Source: Bacillus sp. V5-8f
GTDB lineage: Bacteria > Bacillota > Bacilli > Bacillales > DSM-1321
Assembly (NCBI RefSeq): GCF_002863565.1
Contig: NZ_PGUW01000001.1
Coordinates: 124,001 to 188,000 of the forward strand
Reading direction: 5' to 3'
DNA length: 64,000 bases
Below the pieces are notes generated by a model that worked only from the letters and a program-made list of their open reading frames with translations, was not told the origin of the DNA and did not search any database. The first letter of the stretch is position 1. Each line of letters begins with the position of its first letter. The position numbers were made by a program, and so were the translations under genes. Shown here piece by piece: positions 26,707-35,268 of this stretch.

Positions 26707-26928
26707 ATGAAAATTCTATTAATTGCTATTTTAATGCTCGGACTATTAATGGCTCTTTCTCTAGCTCTTGATATTCTTATGGGATTTGAAATAAGGCACG
26801 CCTGGCATAATGCTGTTAATCCTTTTCAAGTTATGGAAAGTGCTGAGTTAGGTGTACTTTATTTGTTGATTTTCCTATCCATTATCGTAACGCTGCTTCC
26901 CTACTATCAAAAAAAGAGAAAGAAATAA
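26707..26928 (+). CDS. Small two-helix membrane protein, possible germinant-receptor D subunit
   Basis: This 73-residue protein has two transmembrane helices (ILLIAILMLGLLMALSLALDILMGF and LGVLYLLIFLSIIVTLLPYY) joined by a short loop with WHNAVNPFQVMESAE. It ends in KKRKK. The size, topology and position, divergent from a ger operon, fit the small D-subunit proteins that tune some GerA-type receptors. This is inference, as no sequence signature is known to me. The ATG follows GGTGG. Confidence 0.7.
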   Translation: MKILLIAILMLGLLMALSLALDILMGFEIRHAWHNAVNPFQVMESAELGVLYLLIFLSIIVTLLPYYQKKRKK

Positions 26929-27343
26929 ACCTTCAAATATAACTTATTAACTATGCCACGAATTCAGCTAGTACGTTTGCCTGCTTTCTCAAGTTAAAAA
27001 AGTAGTCAAATGAAGGGGGAAATTGTAAAATTATTACTGTAAAAACACTAATTAACATAAAATAATGATGGGCAATTTATCCCTTTGATTGTAAAATATA
27101 ACCACGATACTCAAAAAAATCCGTATAGATTACACGCTGTTTAAGAAAACAGTTTTTTTATTAAGTTTATTTCAGTTTCGTTAAAAAATCAGTGCATAAA
27201 GTGGACCAATATCATATAATTGGAAATATCGAGTGCACAATGTGATGGTAGCTTGTGAACCGGGTAAAAGAGATAAGTAGTTTCTTAGAAAAAAAGTTAT
27301 GCAGACTGGGTTTGGGGAAATTTGACGTACGGGTGTGGAGAGC
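26929..27343. other. Intergenic region, AT-rich
   Basis: No frame or repeat could be supported. It presumably holds the promoter of the VanW-like gene, but I could not pick a convincing -35/-10 pair. Confidence 0.4.
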
Positions 27344-28279
27344 ATGAAAAAAGGAATATTATTGTTAATGTCTGGTGCAGTTGCTGGCGGTTTAGTTTTA
27401 TTGGGCAGTATCGGGGGAACAGCTACTGGTTCTGCGGAAGATGGACATCATGGAATCAAGCATTATAAAAAAGAACTTTCGCTCTCGGCAAAACAATTTA
27501 CCGAGCCAGAACTTGCCTTGATCGATTCTAGAAATGGCAAAGAGCTGCAAAAAATAAAGGCATCTTCTCTTAAAACAGCAGAGGATGCGGAAAAGATAGC
27601 TGAAGAATTTGAGGCGAAGTATGACCGCCCTATGATACCTGCCAAATTGGTAGGCGGCAGTCAACTGAAACCGGGGCAGTCCCGGATTGTTGTAAATTCT
27701 GAGGCGCTTACGAAAGAACTTGAATCCGTGAACGCCTTCCAGAGGTCAGTCGAAGTACCGATTAGTGAAGAGGTACCTAATATTTCGGCGGAAGCTGCTG
27801 CAGATGTAGATCAAGCTGTCTTGGGCAGATTTACCACAACGTTTAATTCTTCAGTTGCTGGAAGAACCACAAATATACGGCTTTCGGCAAATGAGATCAA
27901 CAACATTGTTTTGGGTCCTGGAGACAGGTTTTACTTCAATCTGGTAGTTGGTGAACGAACTGCTGCAAAAGGGTATCAAAAGGCTAAGGAAATTGTAAAC
28001 AAGGAATTTGTTGAAGGCATTGGCGGGGGTATTTGCCAGACTTCTACTACACTTTATAATGCCGTGGAAAAGGCTGGTCTTGGTATTATCGAGCTTCATC
28101 ACCATTCAAAGACTGTTGGTTACGTCCCTAAAGATCGGGATGCTACGGTTTCATGGGGCGGAAAAGACTTCAAGTTCCAGAATACAAAAAATCACCCTGT
28201 AATTATTAAGGCTATGGTACAAGGCGGCAGCATTACTGTTGAAATAAGGGCAGCTGCTAAGCATGTTCCCAATCATTAA
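27344..28279 (+). CDS. VanW family protein (exported)
   Basis: This 311-residue protein has an N-terminal signal or anchor (GILLLMSGAVAGGLVLLGSIGG) and a central domain of unknown type. The C-terminal VanW domain begins at about residue 165: TTTFNSSVAGRTTNIRLSANEINNIVLGPGDRFYFN here marks it, followed by EFVEGIGGGICQTSTTLYNAV and the LHHHSKTVGYVP stretch. VanW domains occur next to G5 or peptidoglycan-binding modules in Bacillus YoaR-like proteins. They are thought to act at the cell wall, but no activity is proven. I use the ATG after GGAG. A good terminator follows. Confidence 0.88.
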   Translation: MKKGILLLMSGAVAGGLVLLGSIGGTATGSAEDGHHGIKHYKKELSLSAKQFTEPELALIDSRNGKELQKIKASSLKTAEDAEKIAEEFEAKYDRPMIPAKLVGGSQLKPGQSRIVVNSEALTKELESVNAFQRSVEVPISEEVPNISAEAAADVDQAVLGRFTTTFNSSVAGRTTNIRLSANEINNIVLGPGDRFYFNLVVGERTAAKGYQKAKEIVNKEFVEGIGGGICQTSTTLYNAVEKAGLGIIELHHHSKTVGYVPKDRDATVSWGGKDFKFQNTKNHPVIIKAMVQGGSITVEIRAAAKHVPNH

Positions 28280-28283
28280 AAAA

Positions 28284-28306
28284 GGCGGAATTTCCGTCTT
28301 TTTTTA
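28284..28306 (+). terminator. Intrinsic terminator
   Basis: GGCGGAA/TTCCGTC followed by TTTTTTTATT, directly after the VanW gene. Confidence 0.85.
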
Positions 28307-28341
28307 TTGCTGTAATTAAATTATGCCATGTAAAGCGAGTC

Positions 28342-28554
28342 TCACTCATCCTCGCCACATTCCCCTTCCATCACCCGTACATAACGCAAATGAGATCTAC
28401 CATTGTTCTCCTCTGTACTTACTAAATCTTTTACTTGTAATAAATTATGTAAAATCTCCTGTTTAACCTCTTCTGGCTTAACACTTTGCTTCTTCTGTAT
28501 TTCCACGAATTTAATTTCCGAATCATACGTATAGCATACACGAAATTCTTTCAC
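28342..28554 (-). CDS. Hypothetical 70-residue protein
   Basis: This is a small cytoplasmic protein (VKEFRVCYTYDSEIKFVEIQ...EGECGEDE) predicted to have a beta-strand start, a central helix (PEEVKQEILHNLLQVKDLV) and an acidic end. The GTG start is set by AAAGGGG. No family was recognised. It looks like a free-standing gene. Confidence 0.6.
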   Translation of the reverse strand: MKEFRVCYTYDSEIKFVEIQKKQSVKPEEVKQEILHNLLQVKDLVSTEENNGRSHLRYVRVMEGECGEDE

Positions 28555-28671
28555 TACGGATAATCCCCTTTCTAAGGTTCTAAAGTTGGAAGACCCTAAT
28601 AGAAAATATATAAATCTATTAAGGTAAGAAAGCAAATTTTTTTGAGAGAACACTGTTTTTTAAAAAAGCCG

Positions 28672-28699
28672 TGTAATCATCCTGTCACGGTGATGTTAC
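28672..28699 (+). promoter_or_regulatory. Candidate WalR binding site, three half-sites
   Basis: TGTAAT, TGTCAC and TGTTAC are each separated by exactly 5 bases. The known WalR (YycF) site is two TGTWAH repeats with a 5-base gap, so two of the three hexamers fit fully and the middle one has one mismatch. It lies about 95 bases before a YocH-like autolysin gene. B. subtilis yocH is itself a WalR target. Confidence 0.65.
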
Positions 28700-28793
28700 T
28701 TTCGCAATTGAAATATTACCTGGCTGTTCAATATGTCGTCATTTTTCGTGCTATGATGAGAAGCATTACGGCGAGACAAGGAGGATTTACACG

Positions 28794-29480
28794 ATGAAAA
28801 AAATATTTTCATTATTCGCGATGGCTCTTCTATTGGGCTTCACCGGTAATACTACATATGCACAAACGGTTACCGTACAAAAAGGTGATACCCTTTGGGG
28901 AATATCAAATGCCCATAAGGTTTCAGTAGAGCAACTAAAAAACTGGAATCAATTAAGCTCAGATCTTATTTATCCTGATCAACACATAACAGTTTCACCA
29001 GAAACAAAACAATACATAGTAAAACAGGGTGATACACTTTTCAAAATTGCACATAAAAATGGTGTGACAGTTAAAAACATAAAAGATTGGAATCACTTGC
29101 AGACGGACGCCATTTTCCCGGGCCAAAAATTAGCATTTAACTCTACAGAAGGATCTAAAGAGTCTCTGGAACGTCAACAGCAAACGATTGGCAAAACGAT
29201 CACTGTAAGGGCAACGGCATACACAGCCTACTGTGAGGGTTGCTCTGGAATTACTAAAACTGGAGTTGACCTAAGGAATAATCCTGGTGAAAAGGTAATT
29301 GCGGTCGACCCGAATGTGATCCCGCTTGGTTCCAAAGTTCATGTTGAAGGTTATGGCTATGCTACGGCGGCTGACATTGGGGGCGCCATTAAAGGGAACG
29401 AAATAGATATCTTCTACCCTGAACAGCAAACAGCAGTGAACTATGGTGTAAAGAACATAAAAGTTACTATCATTAACTAG
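28794..29480 (+). CDS. yocH: YocH-like cell-wall protein, two LysM and a 3D domain
   Basis: This 228-residue exported cell-wall hydrolase has a signal peptide (IFSLFAMALLLGFTGNTTYAQ). Two LysM repeats follow (VTVQKGDTLWGISNAHKVSVEQLKNW and QYIVKQGDTLFKIAHKNGVTVKNIKDW regions). The C-terminal 3D (MltA/RlpA-like barrel) domain has RATAYTAYCEGCSG, VIAVDPNVIPLGSKVHVEGYG and the three-aspartate motif ADIGGAIKGNEIDIF. The order and length match B. subtilis YocH. AAGGAGG precedes the ATG. The triple WalR-type site upstream supports control by the essential WalKR wall-homeostasis system. Confidence 0.9.
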   Translation: MKKIFSLFAMALLLGFTGNTTYAQTVTVQKGDTLWGISNAHKVSVEQLKNWNQLSSDLIYPDQHITVSPETKQYIVKQGDTLFKIAHKNGVTVKNIKDWNHLQTDAIFPGQKLAFNSTEGSKESLERQQQTIGKTITVRATAYTAYCEGCSGITKTGVDLRNNPGEKVIAVDPNVIPLGSKVHVEGYGYATAADIGGAIKGNEIDIFYPEQQTAVNYGVKNIKVTIIN

Positions 29481-29534
29481 TGGTTTGAATGGTTCCAGCA
29501 TGAATATTCTCTCTCCTGGAGGGTACCTAATTCT

Positions 29535-29747
29535 ATGGAAAACGAAATTAATGAAACGATTAAATACATACTGGACCGATTTATCGAAGGAAAAGTTGAG
29601 CCCGGACAAATACTCGCTTTATCGAGGACAATGAAGGACGCTTTCGGAGTTGAATCGGAAGAAGCAGCAGAGAAAATGGCGAAAGACTATCTAGCAGAAA
29701 ATGGCTACCTATATAATGGGAATCATTTCACTTCTACTAACCTTTAA
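29535..29747 (+). CDS. Hypothetical 70-residue acidic protein
   Basis: This is a small helical protein (NETIKYILDRFIEGKVEPGQILALSRTMKDAF...) with a short hydrophilic end. A strong GGAGGG site precedes the ATG. It starts 54 bases after the yocH-like gene and is followed by a terminator, so it may share that transcript. No family was recognised. Confidence 0.6.
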   Translation: MENEINETIKYILDRFIEGKVEPGQILALSRTMKDAFGVESEEAAEKMAKDYLAENGYLYNGNHFTSTNL

Positions 29748-29784
29748 ATTTGCGGGACTCTTCTATAATACAACTGAAAAAAAA

Positions 29785-29812
29785 GGCCATCCCTAATTAT
29801 GGGGCACTGGCC
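29785..29812 (+). terminator. Intrinsic terminator
   Basis: AAAAGGCCA...TGGCCTTTT with eight T after the stem. Confidence 0.85.
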
Positions 29813-29823
29813 TTTTTTTTGCT

Positions 29824-29843
29824 TTAATCAAACGTTTGATTAA
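29824..29843. repeat. Palindrome TTAATCAAACGTTTGATTAA, copy 4 (perfect)
   Basis: This fully symmetric copy of the 20-bp palindrome starts 12 bases after the preceding terminator stem and 185 bases before the NlpC/P60 gene. It is well placed to be an operator for that gene. Confidence 0.72.
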
Positions 29844-30008
29844 TTTCTCCTATCTACTCTTTTAATATAATCAGAACATTTAGTATCATTTCATTCTGAC
29901 GTCAATTTGTATTAGTTTTTAATATTGCTGTTACTTAACTAAAACGGAATTGTCATTTTAGGATGGTAGTATTTGGGGTATATAAAAGAGTTGGGGGAAA
30001 TACAAAAC

Positions 30009-30941
30009 GTGAAAAAATTAGTAACATCCGTAGTGATGGCAGGTACCTTACTTGTCAGCAGTCCGTTGGTCAGCAGCGCAGCCTTGGGAGATCAAACGTT
30101 GAAAAGTGGCATGACTCACAGTGATGTTAAGCAATTGCAAGAGGTTCTTAAGAAAAAGGGTTACTTTAAGAACAGTAGAACAACGACTTATTTTGGAACA
30201 GTTACTAAGAGTGCTGTTGTGAATTTTCAAAAGAAAAACCGTCTATCACCTGATGGGATCGTCGGAAAAAATACATTAAAAGCATTAGGATTTGCGAAAG
30301 GTTCTTCTACAGTGAATAGCAGTTCCTTTGGCAAAAGAACCCTAAAAAGCGGTATGACACATAGCGATGTAAAACAATTACAAGAAATCCTTAAGAAAAA
30401 AGGATTCTTTAAAGGTAGCAGAACAACTGCTTATTTTGGCTCTATAACCAAAAGTGCCGTCATCAACTTCCAAAAAAGGCATGGCCTGACGCCTGATGGA
30501 ATCGTGGGCAAAAATACATTCAGAGCATTAGGGAGTTCAACGACTGCTGGCAGTTCAGTGGTCAAAGCAGCATATACTTCGCCGTCAACAACAAGCGTAG
30601 TTACAACTGCCAAAAAGTATATGGGTGTTCCATATGTTTGGGGCGGCAGTACGCCAAGCGGGTTTGATTGCAGCGGTTTCATCAAATATGTTTTTGAGAA
30701 GAGCGCCAATATCAGTCTGCCTAGAACAGTAGCAGAAATTTATAAAAAGGGAGTACGTGTCTCCACTCCACAGGTTGGCGATCTCGTATTCTTCGAAACC
30801 TATAAACCAGGTGCTTCCCATGCCGGCATATATATCGGCAACAGGCAGTTTATCCATGCCTCCTCTTCAAACGGAGTAAGTATTAGTTCTATGGACAACA
30901 GCTACTGGTCTCCTCGGTATCTTGGAGCAAAAAGAATATAA
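30009..30941 (+). CDS. Secreted NlpC/P60 endopeptidase with two peptidoglycan-binding domains
   Basis: This 310-residue cell-wall hydrolase has a signal peptide ([17 protein letters not shown]). Two nearly identical PG_binding_1 repeats (about residues 30-94 and 111-175, each with [15 protein letters not shown] and [10 protein letters not shown] or similar) and a C-terminal NlpC/P60 domain follow. The triad is Cys221 ([11 protein letters not shown]), His271 (SHAGIYIG) and His283. It should cut the D-Glu-diaminopimelate bond of stem peptides. The near identity of the repeats suggests a recent internal duplication. I prefer the GTG start; a TTG 12 codons earlier would spoil the signal peptide. 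Confidence 0.92.
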   Translation: MKKLVTSVVMAGTLLVSSPLVSSAALGDQTLKSGMTHSDVKQLQEVLKKKGYFKNSRTTTYFGTVTKSAVVNFQKKNRLSPDGIVGKNTLKALGFAKGSSTVNSSSFGKRTLKSGMTHSDVKQLQEILKKKGFFKGSRTTAYFGSITKSAVINFQKRHGLTPDGIVGKNTFRALGSSTTAGSSVVKAAYTSPSTTSVVTTAKKYMGVPYVWGGSTPSGFDCSGFIKYVFEKSANISLPRTVAEIYKKGVRVSTPQVGDLVFFETYKPGASHAGIYIGNRQFIHASSSNGVSISSMDNSYWSPRYLGAKRI

Positions 30942-30949
30942 TTATTGAA

Positions 30950-30974
30950 AGACAGATCAGCTTATGATCTGTCT
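30950..30974 (+). terminator. Intrinsic terminator
   Basis: AGACAGATCA/TGATCTGTCT followed by TTTTTTT. Confidence 0.9.
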
Positions 30975-31053
30975 TTTTTTGCATTTAATGCATTTGCAAG
31001 CGGCTCCCGTGCAAAGTCAGGACATAAGAAAGAATATATTAGCTAAATCAGGC

Positions 31054-31086
31054 CGGGGTGCCTCCCCCGCTAATCTATTATTACCG
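31054..31086. repeat. Degenerate REP-like half
   Basis: CGGGGTGCCTCCCCCGCTAA with an ATTACCG end resembles a decayed left arm and spacer of the REP family. Confidence 0.35.
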
Positions 31087-31184
31087 AATCCAAATTTCCA
31101 TATATTCAAAATATTATTAATTTAGTCGATACTACTTAAAGAAAGTTTTTGCTTAAACTATGAACTTAAAGGGAGCTGCTTATT

Positions 31185-32003
31185 TTGGAAAAGAAGTTAG
31201 AACAGCTGTTGGCTAATTTGGAGATCATCCAAAGCATATTTCCTGAGGATTGCTGTCTTGTCATTGCGGATACGGAAAAGGTAATCGGGTATTTGCCTGG
31301 AAAAACGATTGATATAAAGATTCCTGTGGGTGCTCCCCTCGACGCCTTCAAAGGGACGTTAACCTATGAAGCTTACGAAACTGGTAAGATGCTTAAGGAA
31401 GAAAGAGATGCACAGCGTTTTGGCGTTGCCTATATATCAACGGCTTCACCGATCAAAGAAAATGGGAAAACTATAGGAGTCATCAGCTCAATTGTTTCAA
31501 ACCACAAACTGGATATACTTCGAACTGGAGCTGAAGAATTAACAGCTGTAAGTGAACAATTGTCAGCAACTTCTGAACAGATGACCAAAGTGGCGGACGT
31601 TGTTGCAAAAGACCTCCAGGATCTCGCAGAAGAATCGTTGCTACTGAAGGATGAAATCAAGCATATCGAACGCATCTTAGCCATGATAAAAGATACTGCT
31701 GTTCGATCACGCATTTTAGGTTTAAATGCTTCCATAGAAGCAGCACGTTCTGGAGAACATGGACGAGGCTTTGCCGTTGTGGCAAATGAGATAAAAAAAA
31801 TGGCAGACACCAGCAAGGAATCCGTAGAAACGGTTGAACCCCAGGTAAAAGAAATGATGCAAAACCTAGAAAAAATCATCTCCACTCTAGCAAGCATTTC
31901 TTCGAATTCAGAGGAACAGTCTGCCATGATCGAAGAATTCCATTCCTCTTTTGAACATATTGTAAATACGGCTTCTGAATTGAGCAATAAGGCCACTGTT
32001 TAG
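31185..32003 (+). CDS. Soluble methyl-accepting chemotaxis-like signalling protein (YfmS-like)
   Basis: This 272-residue cytoplasmic protein has no membrane helix. Residues 1-110 form an N-terminal sensory domain of unknown type ([23 protein letters not shown]). A short methyl-accepting signalling hairpin follows, with its conserved tip [33 protein letters not shown]. Size and layout match B. subtilis YfmS, a soluble chemoreceptor-like protein. The TTG start has AAAGGGAG. Confidence 0.88.
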   Translation: MEKKLEQLLANLEIIQSIFPEDCCLVIADTEKVIGYLPGKTIDIKIPVGAPLDAFKGTLTYEAYETGKMLKEERDAQRFGVAYISTASPIKENGKTIGVISSIVSNHKLDILRTGAEELTAVSEQLSATSEQMTKVADVVAKDLQDLAEESLLLKDEIKHIERILAMIKDTAVRSRILGLNASIEAARSGEHGRGFAVVANEIKKMADTSKESVETVEPQVKEMMQNLEKIISTLASISSNSEEQSAMIEEFHSSFEHIVNTASELSNKATV

Positions 32004-32030
32004 TCAAATTGCTTTTTCGCCACTTTTCAT

Positions 32031-32050
32031 TTAATCAATCGTTTGATTAA
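32031..32050. repeat. Palindrome TTAATCAATCGTTTGATTAA, copy 5
   Basis: It is identical to copies 1 and 3, and lies between the convergent ends of the YfmS-like and sigma factor genes. Confidence 0.7.
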
Positions 32051-32138
32051 ATTAGCTTGGATATAGAAATTGCACCAAGGAAACAACGAATTCCCGGTGC
32101 AATCCAACAGGAAGAACCCTAGATCATGAAAATAGCAG

Positions 32139-32633
32139 TCAATCCCAGAATAACTCAGGATTCTTCCTTAGCTTTTTCAAGGCAGACTGACGCCATGATT
32201 TTACCGCTGCTACACTTACTCCTAATTTACTTGCAATTTCAGGCAGTGATTTTCCTTCTTGAAAGGTAAGCAGCAGCCAGTCAGCCTGATGTTTGGTTAA
32301 CCCATCGCAATATGTTTGCAGATTTTCCAATTGTAAGGGTTCATCCAACGTTATCATTCTGTTAATAACATCCCCCGTTTCCAAATCAAGTGGTGTATGC
32401 CGTGTTTCAAACCCATGTTCCTTTCTAAGCTCATTCAAAATCTTTCCCTTTACCGTTGAATAAGCATATGTAAAAAACTTCCCCATTTCAGGATTAAATT
32501 TAGCCTCTGCCTCCCATAATCCGATCAGCCCAATCTGAAAAAATTCCTCCTTGTTTTTGTAGATACCCAACGTTCTGATGATGCTATGAATCATTGGCGT
32601 ATACTGCTCTGCAAGCTTCGAAAACTCATCCAT
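32139..32633 (-). CDS. Small sigma-70 family RNA polymerase sigma factor
   Basis: This 164-residue protein has region 2 (FFQIGLIGLWEAEAKFNPEMGKFFTYAYSTVKGKILNELRKE) and region 4 (LTKHQADWLLLTFQEGKSLPEIASKLGVSVAAVKSWRQSALKKLR), joined by a short linker. It lacks regions 1 and 3, as in ECF and SigO/ComX-type factors. No anti-sigma partner gene lies next to it. The preceding region is AT-rich and its promoter was not identified. Targets are unknown. AAGGTG precedes the ATG. Confidence 0.88.
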   Translation of the reverse strand: MDEFSKLAEQYTPMIHSIIRTLGIYKNKEEFFQIGLIGLWEAEAKFNPEMGKFFTYAYSTVKGKILNELRKEHGFETRHTPLDLETGDVINRMITLDEPLQLENLQTYCDGLTKHQADWLLLTFQEGKSLPEIASKLGVSVAAVKSWRQSALKKLRKNPELFWD

Positions 32634-32841
32634 TCACTTTGCACCTTGGGAAAAGCGCGCTTTTCATTTATTCCCGGGTGCCTAAAATGTAGCTGAATTT
32701 TCCGATTGCAGCGAAAGTGAGAAATGAGCATTTGGAAGCGGAAATTTTATTTTTGATATCACATCATGTGTAAAAATCGCTTTTTTAGATGTAAAAACAT
32801 ACTTTTTAAACCAATTCAAACGAAGAAATCAAAAAAATAGA

Positions 32842-32862
32842 ACCTGGGAGGCTCCCCCAGGT
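32842..32862 (-). terminator. Intrinsic terminator
   Basis: ACCTGGGGGAGCCTCCCAGGT on the minus strand, then TCTATTTTTTT. It ends the PBP gene. Confidence 0.88.
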
Positions 32863-32877
32863 CCAACTATAACAACC

Positions 32878-34887
32878 TTATTTCAAATAACTTTTTAAAA
32901 CCGGCTTCATCTTCTCCACCACATACTTAGAACCGCCCTTGCCTTTGACGTCTTCCATCATCCAGGCCATCAGAAGCCGTGGGCTCTCTGTATTGTAAGT
33001 GACGAACCATCCATTTTCCTTCCCGTTCTGCCCTTTCGCACTCTTTAATTCCGCTGTTCCTGTTTTACCAGCGAGCGGGATACCCAGTTTGCTTGCCGAG
33101 TGCGGCGTTCCCTTAGGGTCTGAGATGACCTGTTTTAGCATATTTGTTACCTGCTTAGCATGTTCGGGTGAGACCGCTTTTTCCTTCCAAACTTTCTTTT
33201 CTGAGCTGTCGCCCATTATTAACGAAGGAGCAAGTACATTTCCTTCATTCAAGAAGGCCGTGTAGGAGACGGCAGCGTGGAGGGTGCTCATAAGTGTTTG
33301 CCCTTGTCCGTAACCACTGTCCGCCAGGCGGCCTTCACTGTCTAGATTGCCTATTTTAGATGTTTTGATTGGGTAGTCATAAGGCATTTTTTCTTCATAG
33401 CCAAATGCTTTTAGCCCGTTTGAAAATTTTCCTTTCCCTAGCTCAAGTGCCCTCTGTGCAAAATAGATATTATCAGAGTATATGAGCGCACCTGTCATAT
33501 CAATTGGTTTTCCCGGGTCGCTTACCCGTGTGATGGAATGATCCTTCCACCCCTTCTTACTCCATTGTTTTCCGGAAATGTTTAATGTCTTCTTAGGATC
33601 GATTCCGTTTTTCAGTGAAATCGCTGCTGTCAGTGGCTTCATCGTAGAACCTGGAGCATAAACGGAGGTAAAACGATTTAGCAGCGGTTTGCGTGGATCA
33701 TTTTCAAGCGCTTTTCGTTCTTGGCTTGAAATGCCAAGTACAAACTTATTTGGGTCAAATGACGGGCTGCTTACAAGCGCGAGCGTTTCACCGGTTAACG
33801 GATGGATTGCCGCGGCCGATCCGGTATCACTTTTGTATTGGTTGAAAATGGCCTTCTGTAACTCGGCGTCGATGGTCAAAGTGACCGTTTCTCCTTCTTT
33901 AGCTGGAGTTCCAGCGACAACCGTATCCTGTCCATTTTCTCCTTTGATAAAAATCTTCGCCCCAGCCTGTCCTTTGAGACGCTCCTCCAGTATTTGCTCG
34001 AGGCCTCGTTTCCCAATTTCATCATTGGCAGTGTAGCCTTTTCCTTTCAGTTTCTCCAATTCTTCTGCAGACACTGGTCCTATATAACCGATCAGATGGG
34101 CGGTTACTTCCTTATAAGGATACACACGTTCCTCAACTTCATTGATCGCAACGCCTGGAATGGAGCCAAGCTTTTCAAGCAGAGCAGTTTGCGCTGACTC
34201 TACCTTTTTGATCGGCACACTCATATTTGGCTGTACCCACGGCTGATCCAGCAGCTTGTTTATTTCTTCCCCACTCATATTCAACAAGCTTGATACCTGT
34301 AAGATAATGGATGCTTCTTTTCCTGCCATTTGTTCTGGAACAAGCGATACTTCAGCAACGGTTCCGTTCATCGCCAGACCGCGTTCATTCCGGTCGACAA
34401 TTTCTCCTCTAATTGCAGGTTGTGTTGAAATTCCAATTTTATCGTTTTCCTTCATTCCGGCGAAGATATGGCCCGGATTCCATTTGATGTACCAGTTTGT
34501 TTGATCGTCACGTTCTTCTTTTATAAGTGTTGCTTTCTGGTCAAATTGGACAGGTCCGGCCAACGTATCCATTTTTACCGAAAACGGCAGGCTCACCTGT
34601 TTCTTGTCATCGTGGTCCTTTGGTTCTTCTGGTTTATTATAGGTGACCTTTAGATTTTCAGTTTCGATATCTTTATAGATTTTTTCATAGCGGCCTGCGA
34701 AGTCTTTCTTACTGATTTTTTTCTTAACATCTGTGGAAAGATAATCGTACATCTGGTCGAACTTCTGCTCGTTCCAGAGCTTCGTATACGCGGCGAGGCG
34801 GTCCTCAGGCACAGGTTCTTTCTCACACCCGGCTAGCACAAGCAGTCCGGCCAATAAAATACTAAAAAGCAATAGCGGCTTTTTCAT
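32878..34887 (-). CDS. pbpC: Class B penicillin-binding protein, PBP3/MecA-like lipoprotein
   Basis: This 669-residue D,D-transpeptidase cross-links peptidoglycan. It has a lipoprotein signal (LLAGLLVLAGC, Cys21) and an NTF2-like MecA N-domain (about 27-145). The dimerisation domain follows, with RGEIVDRNERGLA. The transpeptidase domain has Ser414 (STMK), Ser471 (SDN) and Lys608 (KTGTAE). This order and size fit B. subtilis PbpC and staphylococcal MecA, which tolerate some beta-lactams. I start at the ATG with GAGGAGGGG, although the frame is open 66 codons further upstream. Confidence 0.94.
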   Translation of the reverse strand: MKKPLLLFSILLAGLLVLAGCEKEPVPEDRLAAYTKLWNEQKFDQMYDYLSTDVKKKISKKDFAGRYEKIYKDIETENLKVTYNKPEEPKDHDDKKQVSLPFSVKMDTLAGPVQFDQKATLIKEERDDQTNWYIKWNPGHIFAGMKENDKIGISTQPAIRGEIVDRNERGLAMNGTVAEVSLVPEQMAGKEASIILQVSSLLNMSGEEINKLLDQPWVQPNMSVPIKKVESAQTALLEKLGSIPGVAINEVEERVYPYKEVTAHLIGYIGPVSAEELEKLKGKGYTANDEIGKRGLEQILEERLKGQAGAKIFIKGENGQDTVVAGTPAKEGETVTLTIDAELQKAIFNQYKSDTGSAAAIHPLTGETLALVSSPSFDPNKFVLGISSQERKALENDPRKPLLNRFTSVYAPGSTMKPLTAAISLKNGIDPKKTLNISGKQWSKKGWKDHSITRVSDPGKPIDMTGALIYSDNIYFAQRALELGKGKFSNGLKAFGYEEKMPYDYPIKTSKIGNLDSEGRLADSGYGQGQTLMSTLHAAVSYTAFLNEGNVLAPSLIMGDSSEKKVWKEKAVSPEHAKQVTNMLKQVISDPKGTPHSASKLGIPLAGKTGTAELKSAKGQNGKENGWFVTYNTESPRLLMAWMMEDVKGKGGSKYVVEKMKPVLKSYLK

Positions 34888-35268
34888 ATTTCCCCTCCTC
34901 TTGTATTCTATTATTTTACCACGAAACAAGTGGCAAGATTGTAATAGGGCTATCAGAATAAGCCTTTTGGCTCTCTTTCCCATTATAAACAGCACAGGTA
35001 GAAAATGAAAATTTCTAGACCAACAAAGCATATGGAAACCGGAAGTTTCAGATCGCCATTTCGGTTTACCAAGTTTATCCTCCACATCTTACTTATTATA
35101 TAGTTAAATGGAACTATTAATTGGATGGTCCAATTTGGCTAACGCAGATATTCGCGCCGCCTCCATTTCCTCATGGCAACACCAGACTAAATTTACCTAA
35201 AAGAGTTCCTTTCACTTTACACAAAAAAAGCCAACAGATTCACTGTCGACCTTCATTGATTCTTATCT
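34888..35268. other. Intergenic region
   Basis: It lies between the PBP start and the end of the epimerase gene. No gene, repeat or convincing promoter was identified. Confidence 0.4.

Noticed and set aside
34888-35085. In-frame upstream extension of the PBP gene
   Set aside because: The real start is an ATG with GAGGAGGGG and a perfect lipoprotein signal. The extension lacks a site and would bury the lipobox.
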